This document shows positions 18,156-27,489 of a DNA stretch of 64,000 nt, piece by piece; positions within the stretch are counted from its first letter, which is position 1, and the number at the start of each line of letters is the position of its first letter. Below the pieces are notes generated by a model that was given only the letters and a program-made list of their open reading frames with translations, did no database searches and had not been told where the DNA came from. This DNA comes from Janthinobacterium saanense. GTDB lineage: Bacteria; Pseudomonadota; Gammaproteobacteria; Burkholderiales; Burkholderiaceae_D. The stretch is from the NCBI RefSeq assembly GCF_014200675.1, contig NZ_JACHCI010000006.1, forward strand, positions 139,931-203,930, in the 5' to 3' direction. The translations under genes and the position numbers were made by a program.

Positions 18156-19838
18156 TCAGTTGACGCGCTTGGCCGGCATGTCCTGCCCTTCCTGGCGCAG
18201 CACCAGTTGCTCGATCTTGCCGTCGGCATCCTTGCTGAAACGTACTTCCGCATCGACGTCATTCGAGAAGAAAGCCGTATCACTCATCGGCAGCATCGTC
18301 AGTTTGCGGAAACCCGTCACCTGGGCAAAGAACTTGTCGCCTTCACGCGTCACTTCCAGGTAGACCTGGGGCGCCAGCGCATATTTGCCCACATAGGCGT
18401 CGAACTGCGCATTCGTCATGGCGACCACAGTGCGGGCCGGCTTGGCAACGCTGGCGCGCTCAAAGACCGACTTCGATTCACCTGCGTCATTGAGTATCAG
18501 TTGCGCTTCGCCCTTCGGTCCCCGTTCGAACTCGGCCGTAGTCAGGGTGTTTTCAATCAGGAAGCCATTCGGCGAATAAGCCAGCAGGCGTTGCGCGGGA
18601 CGGCCCGTGCGTTGCAGCAGCAGATTGCCTTCGAAGTTGCGGATCGTGTAGCCAGCGTTGTCACTGATTTTATACACGCCCGCGTAGGCGTCGAGAATGG
18701 CGGGCTTGAGCGTGATGACCTTGATTTCCGGATACGGCCGGCCAACCGCGACAGCGGCTGCCTTGCGCGCCACCACATCGGGGTCGACCAGGCCCGTGTC
18801 AGAGTTTTCCAGCACGGCCACATACACTTTTTCCTTCGGCAAGCGCATCGCATAGGTGGCAAAGCCGTTGATGCCGCCGCCATGATGGATCACGGGCGAA
18901 TTTTGCCAGGTGCCCAGCATCCATCCGTAGCCATAGCGGGTAGCCTTGCCGTCGTTCAATTTAGCGGGCGTAAACGCCTGTTGCCAGGTGGCAGCCTTGA
19001 GCAGCTTGCCTTCGGAGATGGCGGCATCCCAGCGGGCCAGGTCATCCACGGTCGACACCAGCGCACCGGCAGAATAAGGCTGGCTCATGCTCAACGGCAA
19101 ATTCGGCACATAGGCGTCGCCTGAACGGATGTGCCCGGCGGCACGCTTGACGGGCGCGCGTTCATGACCTTCGTAGGCCGTGTCGTTCATGCCCAGCGGC
19201 ACGAAAATCTGCTGCTCGACAAACTTGGCGTAGGGCTGGCCCGATGCCTTTTCAATAATTGCGCCCAGCAGGAAATAACCGGAACTACTGTAGCGCCACT
19301 GCGAACCCGGTTCAAAGTCGAGCGGATCGTTCTTGAAGAAATCGATCATCTGCGCCACGCTCAAATCCTTGCTGCTGTTGGGCACGAATTCAGGCTTGAT
19401 GGTGTAGTCGTGGATGCCGGAGGTGTGCGTCAGCAACTGCTCTATCGTGATCTTCTTGCCGTGGGTGGGATAGTCGGGCAAGAAGCGGGTGATGTCATCG
19501 CTCAGCGCCAGCTTGCCCTGGTCAGCCAGGATCAGGATGGCGACGGCCGTGAATTGCTTGGACACCGACCCCAGGCGCAGCGACATGTCAGGCGTCAACG
19601 GCTGCCCCTCCTTGACGCTGGCCAGGCCATACGCCTTGCGCAGCAATGGCTGGCCATCTTTGACGACGATCACCACGGCACCCGGTTCGGTGGACTTGAA
19701 GTAGGGGGCGATACTGGCGTCGATCTGGGCGGCCAGCGCTTGCTGGCGCTGACTCAGGGGAGCCGGCTGGTCGGCCCAGGTGGAAGGTGTTTGCAACAGG
19801 ATCAGGGCGGCGAGACAAATGCTGGAAACTTTACACAT
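18156..19838 (-). CDS. Secreted serine hydrolase, class C beta-lactamase/PBP-like
   Basis: 560-residue exported protein of the beta-lactamase-related (PF00144) family. The signal peptide ends near TPSTWADQ. The active-site SxxK is in RLGSVSKQFTA, the tyrosine motif is YSSSGY (YSN in class C enzymes), and the third motif corresponds to HHGG in PVIHHGGINGFATY. About 180 further residues after the catalytic domain form beta-rich C-terminal domains, as in esterase/peptidase-type relatives, so true beta-lactamase activity is not implied. The ATG at 19838 has a GGAAAG ribosome site and gives a clean signal peptide; a frame extension to 19871 does not. Two 19-bp palindromes lie upstream. Confidence 0.82.
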   Translation of the reverse strand: MCKVSSICLAALILLQTPSTWADQPAPLSQRQQALAAQIDASIAPYFKSTEPGAVVIVVKDGQPLLRKAYGLASVKEGQPLTPDMSLRLGSVSKQFTAVAILILADQGKLALSDDITRFLPDYPTHGKKITIEQLLTHTSGIHDYTIKPEFVPNSSKDLSVAQMIDFFKNDPLDFEPGSQWRYSSSGYFLLGAIIEKASGQPYAKFVEQQIFVPLGMNDTAYEGHERAPVKRAAGHIRSGDAYVPNLPLSMSQPYSAGALVSTVDDLARWDAAISEGKLLKAATWQQAFTPAKLNDGKATRYGYGWMLGTWQNSPVIHHGGGINGFATYAMRLPKEKVYVAVLENSDTGLVDPDVVARKAAAVAVGRPYPEIKVITLKPAILDAYAGVYKISDNAGYTIRNFEGNLLLQRTGRPAQRLLAYSPNGFLIENTLTTAEFERGPKGEAQLILNDAGESKSVFERASVAKPARTVVAMTNAQFDAYVGKYALAPQVYLEVTREGDKFFAQVTGFRKLTMLPMSDTAFFSNDVDAEVRFSKDADGKIEQLVLRQEGQDMPAKRVN

Positions 19839-19910
19839 GCAAACACTTTCCAAAAGAAGATGAACAAACATGGCCGTGCCCGGACGGCGGCGATCGGTTT
19901 GACGTTGCGT

Positions 19911-19929
19911 CTTAGAAAATATTTCTAAG
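19911..19929. promoter_or_regulatory. 19-bp palindrome, copy 1
   Basis: CTTAGAAA-ATA-TTTCTAAG, perfect 8-bp arms, centred about 82 bases upstream of the serine hydrolase start. It matches the second copy at 15 of 19 positions. It probably binds a dimeric repressor or activator; no regulator gene adjoins it. Confidence 0.6.
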
Positions 19930-19981
19930 AAGTAAACTCAGGGTATCAGACGCTCCGCTTGTAATTCTCTCCATTTATCAC

Positions 19982-20000
19982 TTTGGAAATTATTTCCAAG
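19982..20000. promoter_or_regulatory. 19-bp palindrome, copy 2
   Basis: The second copy contains TTGGAAAT-T-ATTTCCAA, a perfect dyad, and starts 71 bases from the first. The spacing is near seven helical turns, which would put both sites on the same DNA face. Confidence 0.6.
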
Positions 20001-20368
20001 TTAGCATCCGGAAATTTTGGTGACGCATGCCGATGCATTCCATTACACTCGGCCTTACCACAAACAAATAAGGATATTTATTTTTACGCTAGCCGCATAC
20101 AGCCGGCGCCTGGCCCTGTGGGCAATACGCTCCTACCAGCGCTACCTGTCGCCCTACACATGTTGAGATTCATTCGGAAAATGAATAACACCTATCGCAA
20201 CTATGAATTTGCCGACTGCAAGACCGCGGCCTATACTGCTGCCGTCTCCCCTACACTGCCTCCCATGCACACCCAGTCCAGCCCGCGCACACAGCGGGTT
20301 TTTTGTACCCGGCACTTGCCGCCGTTTCACTTGGAAACCTTTCACTTCACACTATCCGGGGGCGCAGC

Positions 20369-21310
20369 ATGATCGTGCGTGACCGCCCCTCGGCGTTAAA
20401 ACTGTTCCTGGTCGTGCGCGGTTCCGTCCTGCCCCGCATCCTCAACACCCTGATCGCCAACACGCTGTTCGCCGCCTTCATCACCTGGTGCCACGGCACT
20501 TTGTTTGATCACAAGGTGATACTGACCACCATCCCGTTTACCCTGATCGGCTTGCCGCTGGCCATCTTCCTGGGTTTCCGCAACACGGCCGCCTATGACC
20601 GTTACTGGGAAGGGCGCAAGCTGTGGGGAGAACTGGTGCTGCGCAGCCGCAACTTTTCGCGTCAATGCCAAAGCATGATACGCAGCGAGGCACCGGCCCA
20701 CGCCAGGCTGGGCCTGGACGATGTGCGCGTGCGCATGATTTACCGCACCATCGCTTTTTGCCATGCGCTGCGCCACCAGTTGCGCGACACGCGCGGCCAG
20801 TCCGACCTGCAGCCGCTGCTGCGCCCGGCCGAATGGGAAGCGGCAGGCAAGGCGTCAAATCCATCCGATTACCTGATGCTGCAGATGGGCCACGACCTGG
20901 CCGATTGCGTGCAGCAAGGCCGTATCGACAGCATCCTTGCTGCGCAGATCGATGGCACCATCAGCGCCATGGTCGGGGCCGGCGCTTCCTGCGAGCGCAT
21001 CCGCAGCACGCCGATTCCGTTTTCGTATTCGCTGCTGCTGCACCGCACGGCCTATCTGTATTGCTTTTTGCTGCCTTTCGGCCTGGTCGATTCGCTCGGT
21101 TTCATGACGCCCTTCGTGGTCGCCATCGTCGCCTACACCTTCTTTGGCCTCGATGCGCTGGGTGATGAAATTGAAGAGCCGTTCGGCACCGACGCCAACG
21201 ACTTGCCCTTGACGGCCATGTGCCGCGCGATTGAAATCAATCTGCGTGAATCCTTGCAGGACGACAATCTGCCACCGCCCATGAAAGCCAATGATTTCAC
21301 CTTGAATTAA
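20369..21310 (+). CDS. Bestrophin-like membrane protein
   Basis: 313-residue inner-membrane protein of the bestrophin/UPF0187 family; studied bacterial members form pentameric ion channels. The family signature is visible in FTLIGLPLAIFLGFRNTAAYDRYWEGRKLWGELV, given here as landmarks GLPLAIFLGFRN and YDRYWEGR. A second hydrophobic pair lies at about residues 225-260, followed by DALGDEIEEPFGTDANDLPL, the conserved acidic cytoplasmic stretch. The ATG at 20369 matches the family's N-terminus; the open frame extends 22 codons upstream without support. It stands alone between two divergent or convergent units. Confidence 0.85.
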   Translation: MIVRDRPSALKLFLVVRGSVLPRILNTLIANTLFAAFITWCHGTLFDHKVILTTIPFTLIGLPLAIFLGFRNTAAYDRYWEGRKLWGELVLRSRNFSRQCQSMIRSEAPAHARLGLDDVRVRMIYRTIAFCHALRHQLRDTRGQSDLQPLLRPAEWEAAGKASNPSDYLMLQMGHDLADCVQQGRIDSILAAQIDGTISAMVGAGASCERIRSTPIPFSYSLLLHRTAYLYCFLLPFGLVDSLGFMTPFVVAIVAYTFFGLDALGDEIEEPFGTDANDLPLTAMCRAIEINLRESLQDDNLPPPMKANDFTLN

Positions 21311-21329
21311 ACGATATCAGCGCTTTCGC

Positions 21330-21360
21330 TTGACCTTGCCACCGGGGGAAGGCTTACAGT
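21330..21360 (+). promoter_or_regulatory. CueR-type promoter of copZ
   Basis: TTGACC (21330-21335), a 19-base spacer and TACAGT (21355-21360). The long spacer holds the imperfect dyad ACCTTGCC-N6-GGAAGGCT, the arrangement used by MerR/CueR-family activators, which untwist an over-long spacer. It resembles the CueR operator before copA in this window. Confidence 0.75.
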
Positions 21361-21392
21361 GAAGTCACTTAACCATTACAGGAGTGCTTGTC

Positions 21393-21593
21393 ATGTATCA
21401 ATTGCAAGTGGAAAACATGAGCTGCGGCCATTGCGTCGGTTCCGTCACCAAGGCCGTGCAGGGTATCGACCCGGCCGCCCAGGTGCAGATCGACCTGGCC
21501 AGCAAGAGCGTGAAAGTGGAATCGTCCGGTGCGCTCGACAGCATCAAGGCAGCCATCGTGGACGCCGGTTATCCGGTCACCAGCGCACAGTAA
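21393..21593 (+). CDS. copZ: CopZ-like copper chaperone (HMA domain)
   Basis: 66-residue single heavy-metal-associated domain. The metal-binding CxxC is in VENMSCGHCVGSV; the ferredoxin-like alternation of strands and helices continues to DAGYPVTSAQ. Such proteins carry Cu(I) in the cytoplasm and hand it to the CopA ATPase. The ATG at 21393 has an AGGAGTG ribosome site. A CueR-type promoter lies directly upstream and a terminator directly downstream, so it is a one-gene unit. Its partner pump copA and the cueR gene are 7 kb away on the other strand. Confidence 0.9.
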   Translation: MYQLQVENMSCGHCVGSVTKAVQGIDPAAQVQIDLASKSVKVESSGALDSIKAAIVDAGYPVTSAQ

Positions 21594-21612
21594 TCGCAAT
21601 AGCAGCATCCAG

Positions 21613-21640
21613 ACAGCCGGCCCCACGCCGGCTGTTTTTA
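21613..21640 (+). terminator. intrinsic terminator after copZ
   Basis: Perfect 8-bp stem (ACAGCCGG, 7-nt loop, CCGGCTGT) followed by a T-run, about 20 bases after the copZ stop. Confidence 0.9.
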
Positions 21641-21641
21641 T

Positions 21642-22376
21642 TTAGCCGTCCAGTTCAGGATAATGGCGGAAGATACCGTCCTGATTAAAGGCTATCCTGC
21701 GCTTCGACTTCAGGTAGCGGGCGATATTCGGCCGTGCCGCCACCGCATCGTGCAAGTCGAACAAGGCGGAATAACGTGGCGCCAGGCGCGCCATGGCTTG
21801 CGGAAAAGCATAATGCAGGCCAGCCAGCATCTGGAATAGCGACAGATCGCCATACGTCAGCTTGGCGCCCGCCAGCCAGCCGCCACGGCGCGGATTGTTG
21901 GCCTGCACCTGCGTAAAGTAATCGAGGAATTTCGGCAGGCGGGTGTCGCGGAAATCCTGCGCGCGCACGGCGGCGGCCTGTTTCTGCTCTTCGTAATACT
22001 GGTTCATCGACAGCGGATGGTGCGTATCGTGCACTTCCGTCAGCCAGTCGGCCATGGTCAGTTGCAGCTGGTTCAGCCACAGCCTGCCCTCTTCCGCGCG
22101 CGGCGCCAGGCCCAGGCGCCGCCCAAGATACAGCAGAATATTTGGTGTCTGGGCGATCAGCAGTTCGCCATCGCGCAGCACGGGCGGGGCGTAGGCCGGA
22201 TGCAGCGTACTGTCGCCATCGAGGCAAGCCAGCACGGCCGGTACGCCCATGCCGCTTTTTTCAGGTTTACGTGCAATATCGACATACCCGGCGCCCGCCT
22301 CTTCCAGCGCCAGCCGGATGAATTCACCACGCCCCTGTATCGTGGGCCAGTAATACAGTTGATACGGAGCGCGCAT
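21642..22376 (-). CDS. Glutathione S-transferase family protein
   Basis: 244-residue GST. The thioredoxin-fold N-domain begins YQLYYWPTIQGRGEFIRLALEE, listed by its landmarks WPTIQGRG and RLALEEAG; the glutathione-binding QTPNILLYLG segment follows. The all-helical C-domain covers about residues 100-225. It lies 23 bases behind the TonB receptor gene and is the last member of the Fur-box operon, so it may protect against, or chemically act on, the cargo of that system. This link is an inference from position only. Confidence 0.85.
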   Translation of the reverse strand: MRAPYQLYYWPTIQGRGEFIRLALEEAGAGYVDIARKPEKSGMGVPAVLACLDGDSTLHPAYAPPVLRDGELLIAQTPNILLYLGRRLGLAPRAEEGRLWLNQLQLTMADWLTEVHDTHHPLSMNQYYEEQKQAAAVRAQDFRDTRLPKFLDYFTQVQANNPRRGGWLAGAKLTYGDLSLFQMLAGLHYAFPQAMARLAPRYSALFDLHDAVAARPNIARYLKSKRRIAFNQDGIFRHYPELDG

Positions 22377-22399
22377 GATCCATCCTTTCGGTCAAGACA

Positions 22400-24589
22400 T
22401 TAAAAGTCCATCCTGGCGCCGATCTCCACCGTCCGCAGCGGCGCCAGCAACACCTGGCTGCTTGCGCGCCCGCCATAATCGGCATACAGCTTGTTGCTCA
22501 GATTGCGCACGCGCACGGTGATCGTAGCATTATTTATCCGATACGCAGCGCCTGCATCGGCCGTCGTGTGCCCGTTGATGCGGATCTGGTTGGCCGTGTC
22601 CGTGAAACTGGCGCCCGTGTGATTTACCCCAAGAAAGAGTTCCGTCGGCAACGCTTCAGGCTTCCACGTCGAGAACAGGTTATACACGCGCTCAGGCACA
22701 TTGGTCGGCACATTACCGATGCGCGAAACGCCCCCCGCTTCGATCAGGTTGTCGAAGCGGGCGCGCAGGATGGCGGCGTTGCCGGACAAGCTCCATTGCC
22801 GGGTCGCCCGCCATGCCGCCGTAAGTTCCAGCCCCTGCGACGATTGCTTGCCATTATTGACGGTCAGATTGGCATTGTTCGCATCGCGCGACAGCACATT
22901 ATCGAGTTCGATGCGGTACACGGCCGCCGTCCAGCTCAGGCGTGCATCCTGCGTACTTTGCTTGAAGCCGAGCTCGGCCTGCTTGCCACGCGATGGTGCG
23001 AATGCCGTATTGGCTGCCGAGTACAGGAACAGCGTGCTGACCGGCAAGGTGGCCGTGGTGTACTGGGCGTAGGCGCTGCTGGTCGCATCAAAGTCATACA
23101 CGCCGCCCAGGCGTGCCGAGGTGGCGTTCAGATTGGTGCTGAAGGCGCTAAAGCTGCCCGTATTCAAATCGCGCACCGAGCGATCCAGGCCGGTATGGTC
23201 ATAACGCAAGCCGCTGACCAGGGTAAAGCGGCTGCCCAGTTTCAGCGCGTCTTCCATGAACAGCGCCGCGCTGTTGATATCGGTGGTGGTATTGGTCCGG
23301 TTGCCGGCGCCGGTAGACAGCGTAGGCGATGGCTTGAATAATCCAGGCTGGGGCGCGAGCGCGGAGGTGGTCAGCAGCGCGCGGGTGGCGCTGCTGCCAT
23401 CCGAGAAACGGCGTTCGCTGTCAAAGCCGGTCTTGCCCAGCTCCGTGCCGATCACAAAGCGGTTGGCAAGACCGGCCAGGCTGCCTTGATGACTGAGATC
23501 AAAACGGTCGGCCACATAATGCTGCTCGTGCGTAATCAGGGTCTGGTCACGCACGATGCTCTCCGGACTGACAAAAACAGCGCTTTCCGCATTCTTGAAC
23601 AAGCGATGCGCCTGGTTGATGGCCAACTCGTTTTGCCAGCGCCATCCGGGTGCAAGATTGCCGCTCAGCTTGACTCTGCCCCAGTAGGTTTCCGAACTGT
23701 TTTCATTGTCCAGAACGTTGTAGTTATTGCCGGCAATGCGGCGATCGATGACCCTGCCGTCCGGCGTACTCACCACACTGCTCGGCTCCGTTGCAAACGC
23801 GCGTGGCACCAATGGCGTGCCGAAATAGCCCTGGTTATTGTCCTTCAAATAATCCAGGCTGACTTCAAGCTTGACGTCTTGCGGCAGATTAAAGCTGACG
23901 GCGCCCGTCAGGTGGTCGATTTTCTCGCCGGCATTCGGCACCGTACCCAGCTTGCTTTCATTGTGGCTATAGTCGAGTCGATAAGCGCCATTCGCACCGA
24001 TGGCCCCGCCCAGGTCCACGGCGGCGCGGTAAGCGCCATGGCTGCCGTAGGACAACATCAGCTCGCGGCTGGTGTTGCGTTCAGGCTTGCGCGTCACGAC
24101 ATTGACGATACCGCCGATGGCCGTGTCGCCATTGAGCACCGATGCCGGCCCCTTGAGTATCTCGATGCGCTCATAATTCCAGGTGTCTTCCACCCGGTTC
24201 GTGATGCCGGCGGCGGAACTGCGCATGCCGTCATACAGGAACAGCACGTTATTGAAGCCGCGCATCGACAGGCTGGCCGGCGCCGACGGCGGATTGCCGC
24301 CGCTCACGCCCGCCGCGCCGCGCAAGGCGTCCAGCACGGTGCGGTCGCCCCGCTCTTGCATGGTGTCCTGGGTGATCACTTCCACCGAGGCCGGTGTTTC
24401 GCGCAAGGTCAGGCCCAGCCGGCTGGCAGCGCCTGCACTGGTATCCAATGTACTTACGCTGCTGTCACGGGTGCCGGGCACTTCGACCACCGTCAGCGGC
24501 TGCGGCGCGGACTCCTGGGCCCATACCGTCCCTGCGCTCATCATCGCCAGGGCGGCGGCCTTGTAGATCTGTCTGTTCATTTTTTGCAT
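22400..24589 (-). CDS. TonB-dependent receptor of the Fur-box operon
   Basis: 729-residue outer-membrane receptor. Signal peptide ends near GTVWAQES, a TonB-box-like LTVVEVPG follows, then the plug with YERIEILKGPASVLNGDTAIGG, and a beta-barrel ending in VEIGARMDF with terminal Phe. It lacks an STN domain, unlike the receptor at 15614-18016. It is 27 bases behind the second ABC permease and 23 bases before the GST gene. It probably imports an iron complex or similar large ligand powered by TonB; position between copper genes leaves a copper ligand possible. Confidence 0.88.
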   Translation of the reverse strand: MQKMNRQIYKAAALAMMSAGTVWAQESAPQPLTVVEVPGTRDSSVSTLDTSAGAASRLGLTLRETPASVEVITQDTMQERGDRTVLDALRGAAGVSGGNPPSAPASLSMRGFNNVLFLYDGMRSSAAGITNRVEDTWNYERIEILKGPASVLNGDTAIGGIVNVVTRKPERNTSRELMLSYGSHGAYRAAVDLGGAIGANGAYRLDYSHNESKLGTVPNAGEKIDHLTGAVSFNLPQDVKLEVSLDYLKDNNQGYFGTPLVPRAFATEPSSVVSTPDGRVIDRRIAGNNYNVLDNENSSETYWGRVKLSGNLAPGWRWQNELAINQAHRLFKNAESAVFVSPESIVRDQTLITHEQHYVADRFDLSHQGSLAGLANRFVIGTELGKTGFDSERRFSDGSSATRALLTTSALAPQPGLFKPSPTLSTGAGNRTNTTTDINSAALFMEDALKLGSRFTLVSGLRYDHTGLDRSVRDLNTGSFSAFSTNLNATSARLGGVYDFDATSSAYAQYTTATLPVSTLFLYSAANTAFAPSRGKQAELGFKQSTQDARLSWTAAVYRIELDNVLSRDANNANLTVNNGKQSSQGLELTAAWRATRQWSLSGNAAILRARFDNLIEAGGVSRIGNVPTNVPERVYNLFSTWKPEALPTELFLGVNHTGASFTDTANQIRINGHTTADAGAAYRINNATITVRVRNLSNKLYADYGGRASSQVLLAPLRTVEIGARMDF

Positions 24590-24616
24590 GCTCTCTTTTG
24601 TGGTGTAATGGTTTTT

Positions 24617-26083
24617 TTAGATGACTTGATAGCGCCGCAAACGCCAGCCGGCAAAGGCCAGCAGCAGCAAACACGGTGCGAGCAATTGGACCAGGGCGAT
24701 AAACGCCCCCTGCCTGACGACGGTGCTGTTTTCTTCGCGCCAGGTGAAGCGGGGGATGGCGGCGAAATCGGCCACAGCCAGGGCTTTGCCGGCGTCGATG
24801 CGGCGAAAGAAGAATTGTTTCCACGCGGCGTGATAGTCCGAGGTTTGCTGCATGAACCAGGCGTGCCGGCGCTGGCCGGTGCCGGCCAGGGCGCTCATCG
24901 CTTCCGCAGCGACTGCGGCCGGCGACAAAAAGCTGTAGCGCACTACCAGCGCCTGCCGCAGCGCTTGCTGGCGATCAAAACGGGCCAGTTCGGGGGCGAT
25001 CTTTTGATCGACTTCGCGCTCGATAAAAAACATGCCGCGCAAGCGCCCTGCCATCTGGATGCTGCCGTCTTTCGGCACCAGCACGCCGGGTTTGCCGACA
25101 TGGGCATAATCGGTGCTGAGCAGCTTGTTATTGCGCGCCATGGCCTCGGCAGTCAGCACCCGGGTGCGTGTCGCCAGTTCGGCTCGCGAGGGCGACGGCA
25201 CGGCCCGGTTCACGGCCAGGTTCAGCAACGCGGGCAATACCAGCACCAGCATGACCCAGGCGATGATCAGCACCATCGCATTGGTCGCCGACGATTTACC
25301 GCACGCATTGACAGCGAGCACCAGCGCAAACCAGAACAAGGCATATACGCCCACGGTGGCCAGCCAGGCCAACGGGGCAAACATGCCGCTGCTGAGCGCA
25401 GCCGGCTGCGCCAGCAACAGGATGAGGGCCGGCTCCACGACCGCCAGCGCTAGCAAGATCCCTGCCCGGCTGACCACTTTGCCAATCAGCAATGTCCACA
25501 GCGCCAGCGGCTGCGACATCAGCAGGCGCAAGGTGCCGCTTTCGCGCTCGCCCGACAACAGGTTGTAGCCCAGCGCAAAGATCAGGAAAGGCAACAGGTA
25601 GACCACCACGAAGGACAGGTCGAAATGGCCGCTGAGCAAGTTCCACGGATTTTCGCTATCGTTGTTGCCGATAAAACTGATCTTGCTTTCGTAGGTGACC
25701 TTGTATTGACTGGGAAACAGATCGTCTTGTCCCAACGCAATGGCCGCCAGCGGCGCAGGCGGCAGGATGGCGTGGTGCGCGCCATAGCCGCCGCCCATAT
25801 GGGTAGGATCGGCCGGGTTGTCGAAGGGGCCAGGAATCACGTCGCCGGCCATGATGTGTTCAAGTTTGAGCAGTTGCTGGGTGCGCCGCTGTGTGTCGTC
25901 ATGCACGATGGCCGCCTGGGCATCCTTGTGCAGGGTTGCCTGATGGATGCCGTTCGACAAGCCATAGGCTATCAATAGCAGGAACACGATACTGACAATC
26001 CAGAAACTGCGGTCGGCCGCGAGCAGGCGCAGCTCTTCCGCCATCACCATGCGCAGACGGCGCCCTTGGAATATTTTTTTCAT
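24617..26083 (-). CDS. ABC-2 type permease (DUF3526/NosY-like), second subunit
   Basis: 488-residue inner-membrane protein with an N-terminal membrane helix, a large extracytoplasmic domain and a C-terminal bundle of hydrophobic helices. The GERESGTLRLLMSQPL motif after the second helix is characteristic of ABC-2/NosY-type permeases. It starts with ATG at 26083, eight bases after the preceding permease; an upstream extension of the frame to 26158 overlaps that gene. It pairs with the homologous first permease to form a heterodimeric channel driven by the ATPase encoded at the operon start. Confidence 0.82.
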   Translation of the reverse strand: MKKIFQGRRLRMVMAEELRLLAADRSFWIVSIVFLLLIAYGLSNGIHQATLHKDAQAAIVHDDTQRRTQQLLKLEHIMAGDVIPGPFDNPADPTHMGGGYGAHHAILPPAPLAAIALGQDDLFPSQYKVTYESKISFIGNNDSENPWNLLSGHFDLSFVVVYLLPFLIFALGYNLLSGERESGTLRLLMSQPLALWTLLIGKVVSRAGILLALAVVEPALILLLAQPAALSSGMFAPLAWLATVGVYALFWFALVLAVNACGKSSATNAMVLIIAWVMLVLVLPALLNLAVNRAVPSPSRAELATRTRVLTAEAMARNNKLLSTDYAHVGKPGVLVPKDGSIQMAGRLRGMFFIEREVDQKIAPELARFDRQQALRQALVVRYSFLSPAAVAAEAMSALAGTGQRRHAWFMQQTSDYHAAWKQFFFRRIDAGKALAVADFAAIPRFTWREENSTVVRQGAFIALVQLLAPCLLLLAFAGWRLRRYQVI

Positions 26084-26091
26084 GATTTTTC

Positions 26092-27489
26092 TTAAAAAGC
26101 GCGCTGCCGCACAGTAGCTTGCCAGGCAAACACGAGGGCTAGCGCGAGGGCCGCGCACAGCGACAACAAGCTGCGCCCACTGCGTTCGATGGCCCAGGCG
26201 GCAGCGGGTGGATGGTAATCAAAGGCCGGGATGCGTTTCCATAATTCCGGTCCCGACTGGTAGGCGAAGTGCTGGCCGCCCAGTACATCCGCATGCTGCA
26301 CCAGGTCTGCGCTGACGATGTTCTGGATCAACCGTCGATGCTGTTCCGCCGCCGTGGTAAAGCTGCGGTGATGGCCGAAATCCGTACCCGCCGCATTGCT
26401 CGACAGCGCACGCATGGCCAGCATGGGCAGCAAGGCGCCGCTCCATTCCTGCACGCTTTGCTGGCGTTCCCAGGTATCCCACAGCCGTCCAAAATGGCGG
26501 TCGAATACGGCGTAGCTGGCATGATCGTCGAGCTGCAGGGCGCGGCCCCACTTCGAGAGCGGCACGTCGCGTCCCCAGCGCTCGGTGGTGCCGAAATTGG
26601 CCAGCCACAAACGGTCGGAAGTCGCTTTCAGGTCGGCGCCCAGTTGCTGGTTGAATTGCAGCTGGGTCGGCGTCGGGTAGAGCCGGCGCGACAGTTCAGC
26701 CATCACGCGCGGCGCGATCACGGCGTTGGCGATCCACAGGGCCAGCAAAACCGTGATCGCCACGCGCGAAGTCGAAGCGAGCGCCGACACGCCCAGGGTC
26801 AGGAAGATGAACACGGCGAAATACAGACAGTAGCACAGCACCAGCAAGCCAAACCGCAGCAAGGTGTCAAAGCCCGTTCCGGGATCGGCGCCCAGCATGG
26901 CGGCCACGCCGGCAATCAGGCCTGGGGGCGCCAGCAGCATCAGCAGGCTGAAGCCCAGTGCGGCCGCCTTGCCCCACAACATGCGCGAAGCCGGCACTCC
27001 CAGGCTCAGCGCCTGGCGCAAAATGCCCTGTTCGCGCTCGCCAGCAAAGGCGTTAAAGCCCAGCACGATCACCAGCAGCGGCCCCAGCACCTGCAAGATC
27101 CAGCCGGCGGACAAGTCGCCAAAGCGCTGCAGGCCGGTGGCGTCCTGCGCCGGGCGGAACATCACATCGCTCTGCCGATGCGCCTGCAGCCAGATGGTGC
27201 TGCCGATATACGGATTGATGCCGGGATCGATCAGCGCCAGGGCCGCCTCGGGCTTGAACGCGTGCATCCCTTGATGCGCGGCATCATGCGGATGGCGGCG
27301 CCCCTGCTTGAGCCAATCGGCATAATCCGCGCTTTGGGCGGCACGCTGTTCGGCACGCGCCTGCTGGCGGTGTTCGTAGCCGATCGCCAGGGCGGTCAAT
27401 AGCAGCACCATGATCATGCCACCGGCCCATAGCAGGCGGCCATCGCGCCAGCGTTCGAGCACGTCGCGGCGAGCCATCAGCCAGATCAT
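26092..27489 (-). CDS. ABC-2 type permease (DUF3526/NosY-like), first subunit
   Basis: 465-residue paralogue of the next gene: one N-terminal helix (MIMVLLLTALAIGYEH), a roughly 120-residue extracytoplasmic domain, then GEREQGILRQALSLGV, the ABC-2 amphipathic motif, and several helices ending with WAIERSGRSLLSLC. The start overlaps the ATPase stop by four bases, so the two are co-translated. ABC-2 systems are usually exporters, yet the operon carries a TonB receptor and no periplasmic binding protein, which makes the transport direction unclear. Confidence 0.82.
   Translation of the reverse strand: MIWLMARRDVLERWRDGRLLWAGGMIMVLLLTALAIGYEHRQQARAEQRAAQSADYADWLKQGRRHPHDAAHQGMHAFKPEAALALIDPGINPYIGSTIWLQAHRQSDVMFRPAQDATGLQRFGDLSAGWILQVLGPLLVIVLGFNAFAGEREQGILRQALSLGVPASRMLWGKAAALGFSLLMLLAPPGLIAGVAAMLGADPGTGFDTLLRFGLLVLCYCLYFAVFIFLTLGVSALASTSRVAITVLLALWIANAVIAPRVMAELSRRLYPTPTQLQFNQQLGADLKATSDRLWLANFGTTERWGRDVPLSKWGRALQLDDHASYAVFDRHFGRLWDTWERQQSVQEWSGALLPMLAMRALSSNAAGTDFGHHRSFTTAAEQHRRLIQNIVSADLVQHADVLGGQHFAYQSGPELWKRIPAFDYHPPAAAWAIERSGRSLLSLCAALALALVFAWQATVRQRAF

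Larger units (their letters stand above)
19839..20368. other. 530-base gap between serine hydrolase and bestrophin genes
   Basis: This divergent intergenic region is AT-richer than its surroundings. It holds two related 19-bp palindromes (listed separately) near the serine hydrolase side. Further right a short dyad, ATTCATT-N5-AATGAAT (about 20169-20187), was seen. No RNA gene or supported protein gene was found; a 129-codon open frame from 19983 has no ribosome site or recognisable motif. Confidence 0.5.

Noticed and set aside
18156..19838. Serine hydrolase as an AmpC beta-lactamase
   Set aside because: Too long (560 residues) with YSS instead of YSN and an extra C-terminal part; the family is mostly esterases and peptidases.
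23486..25453. 655-codon plus-strand frame opposite the TonB receptor and ABC permease
   Set aside because: Spans two real genes on the other strand, lacks signals and has His/Gln/Arg-rich shadow composition.
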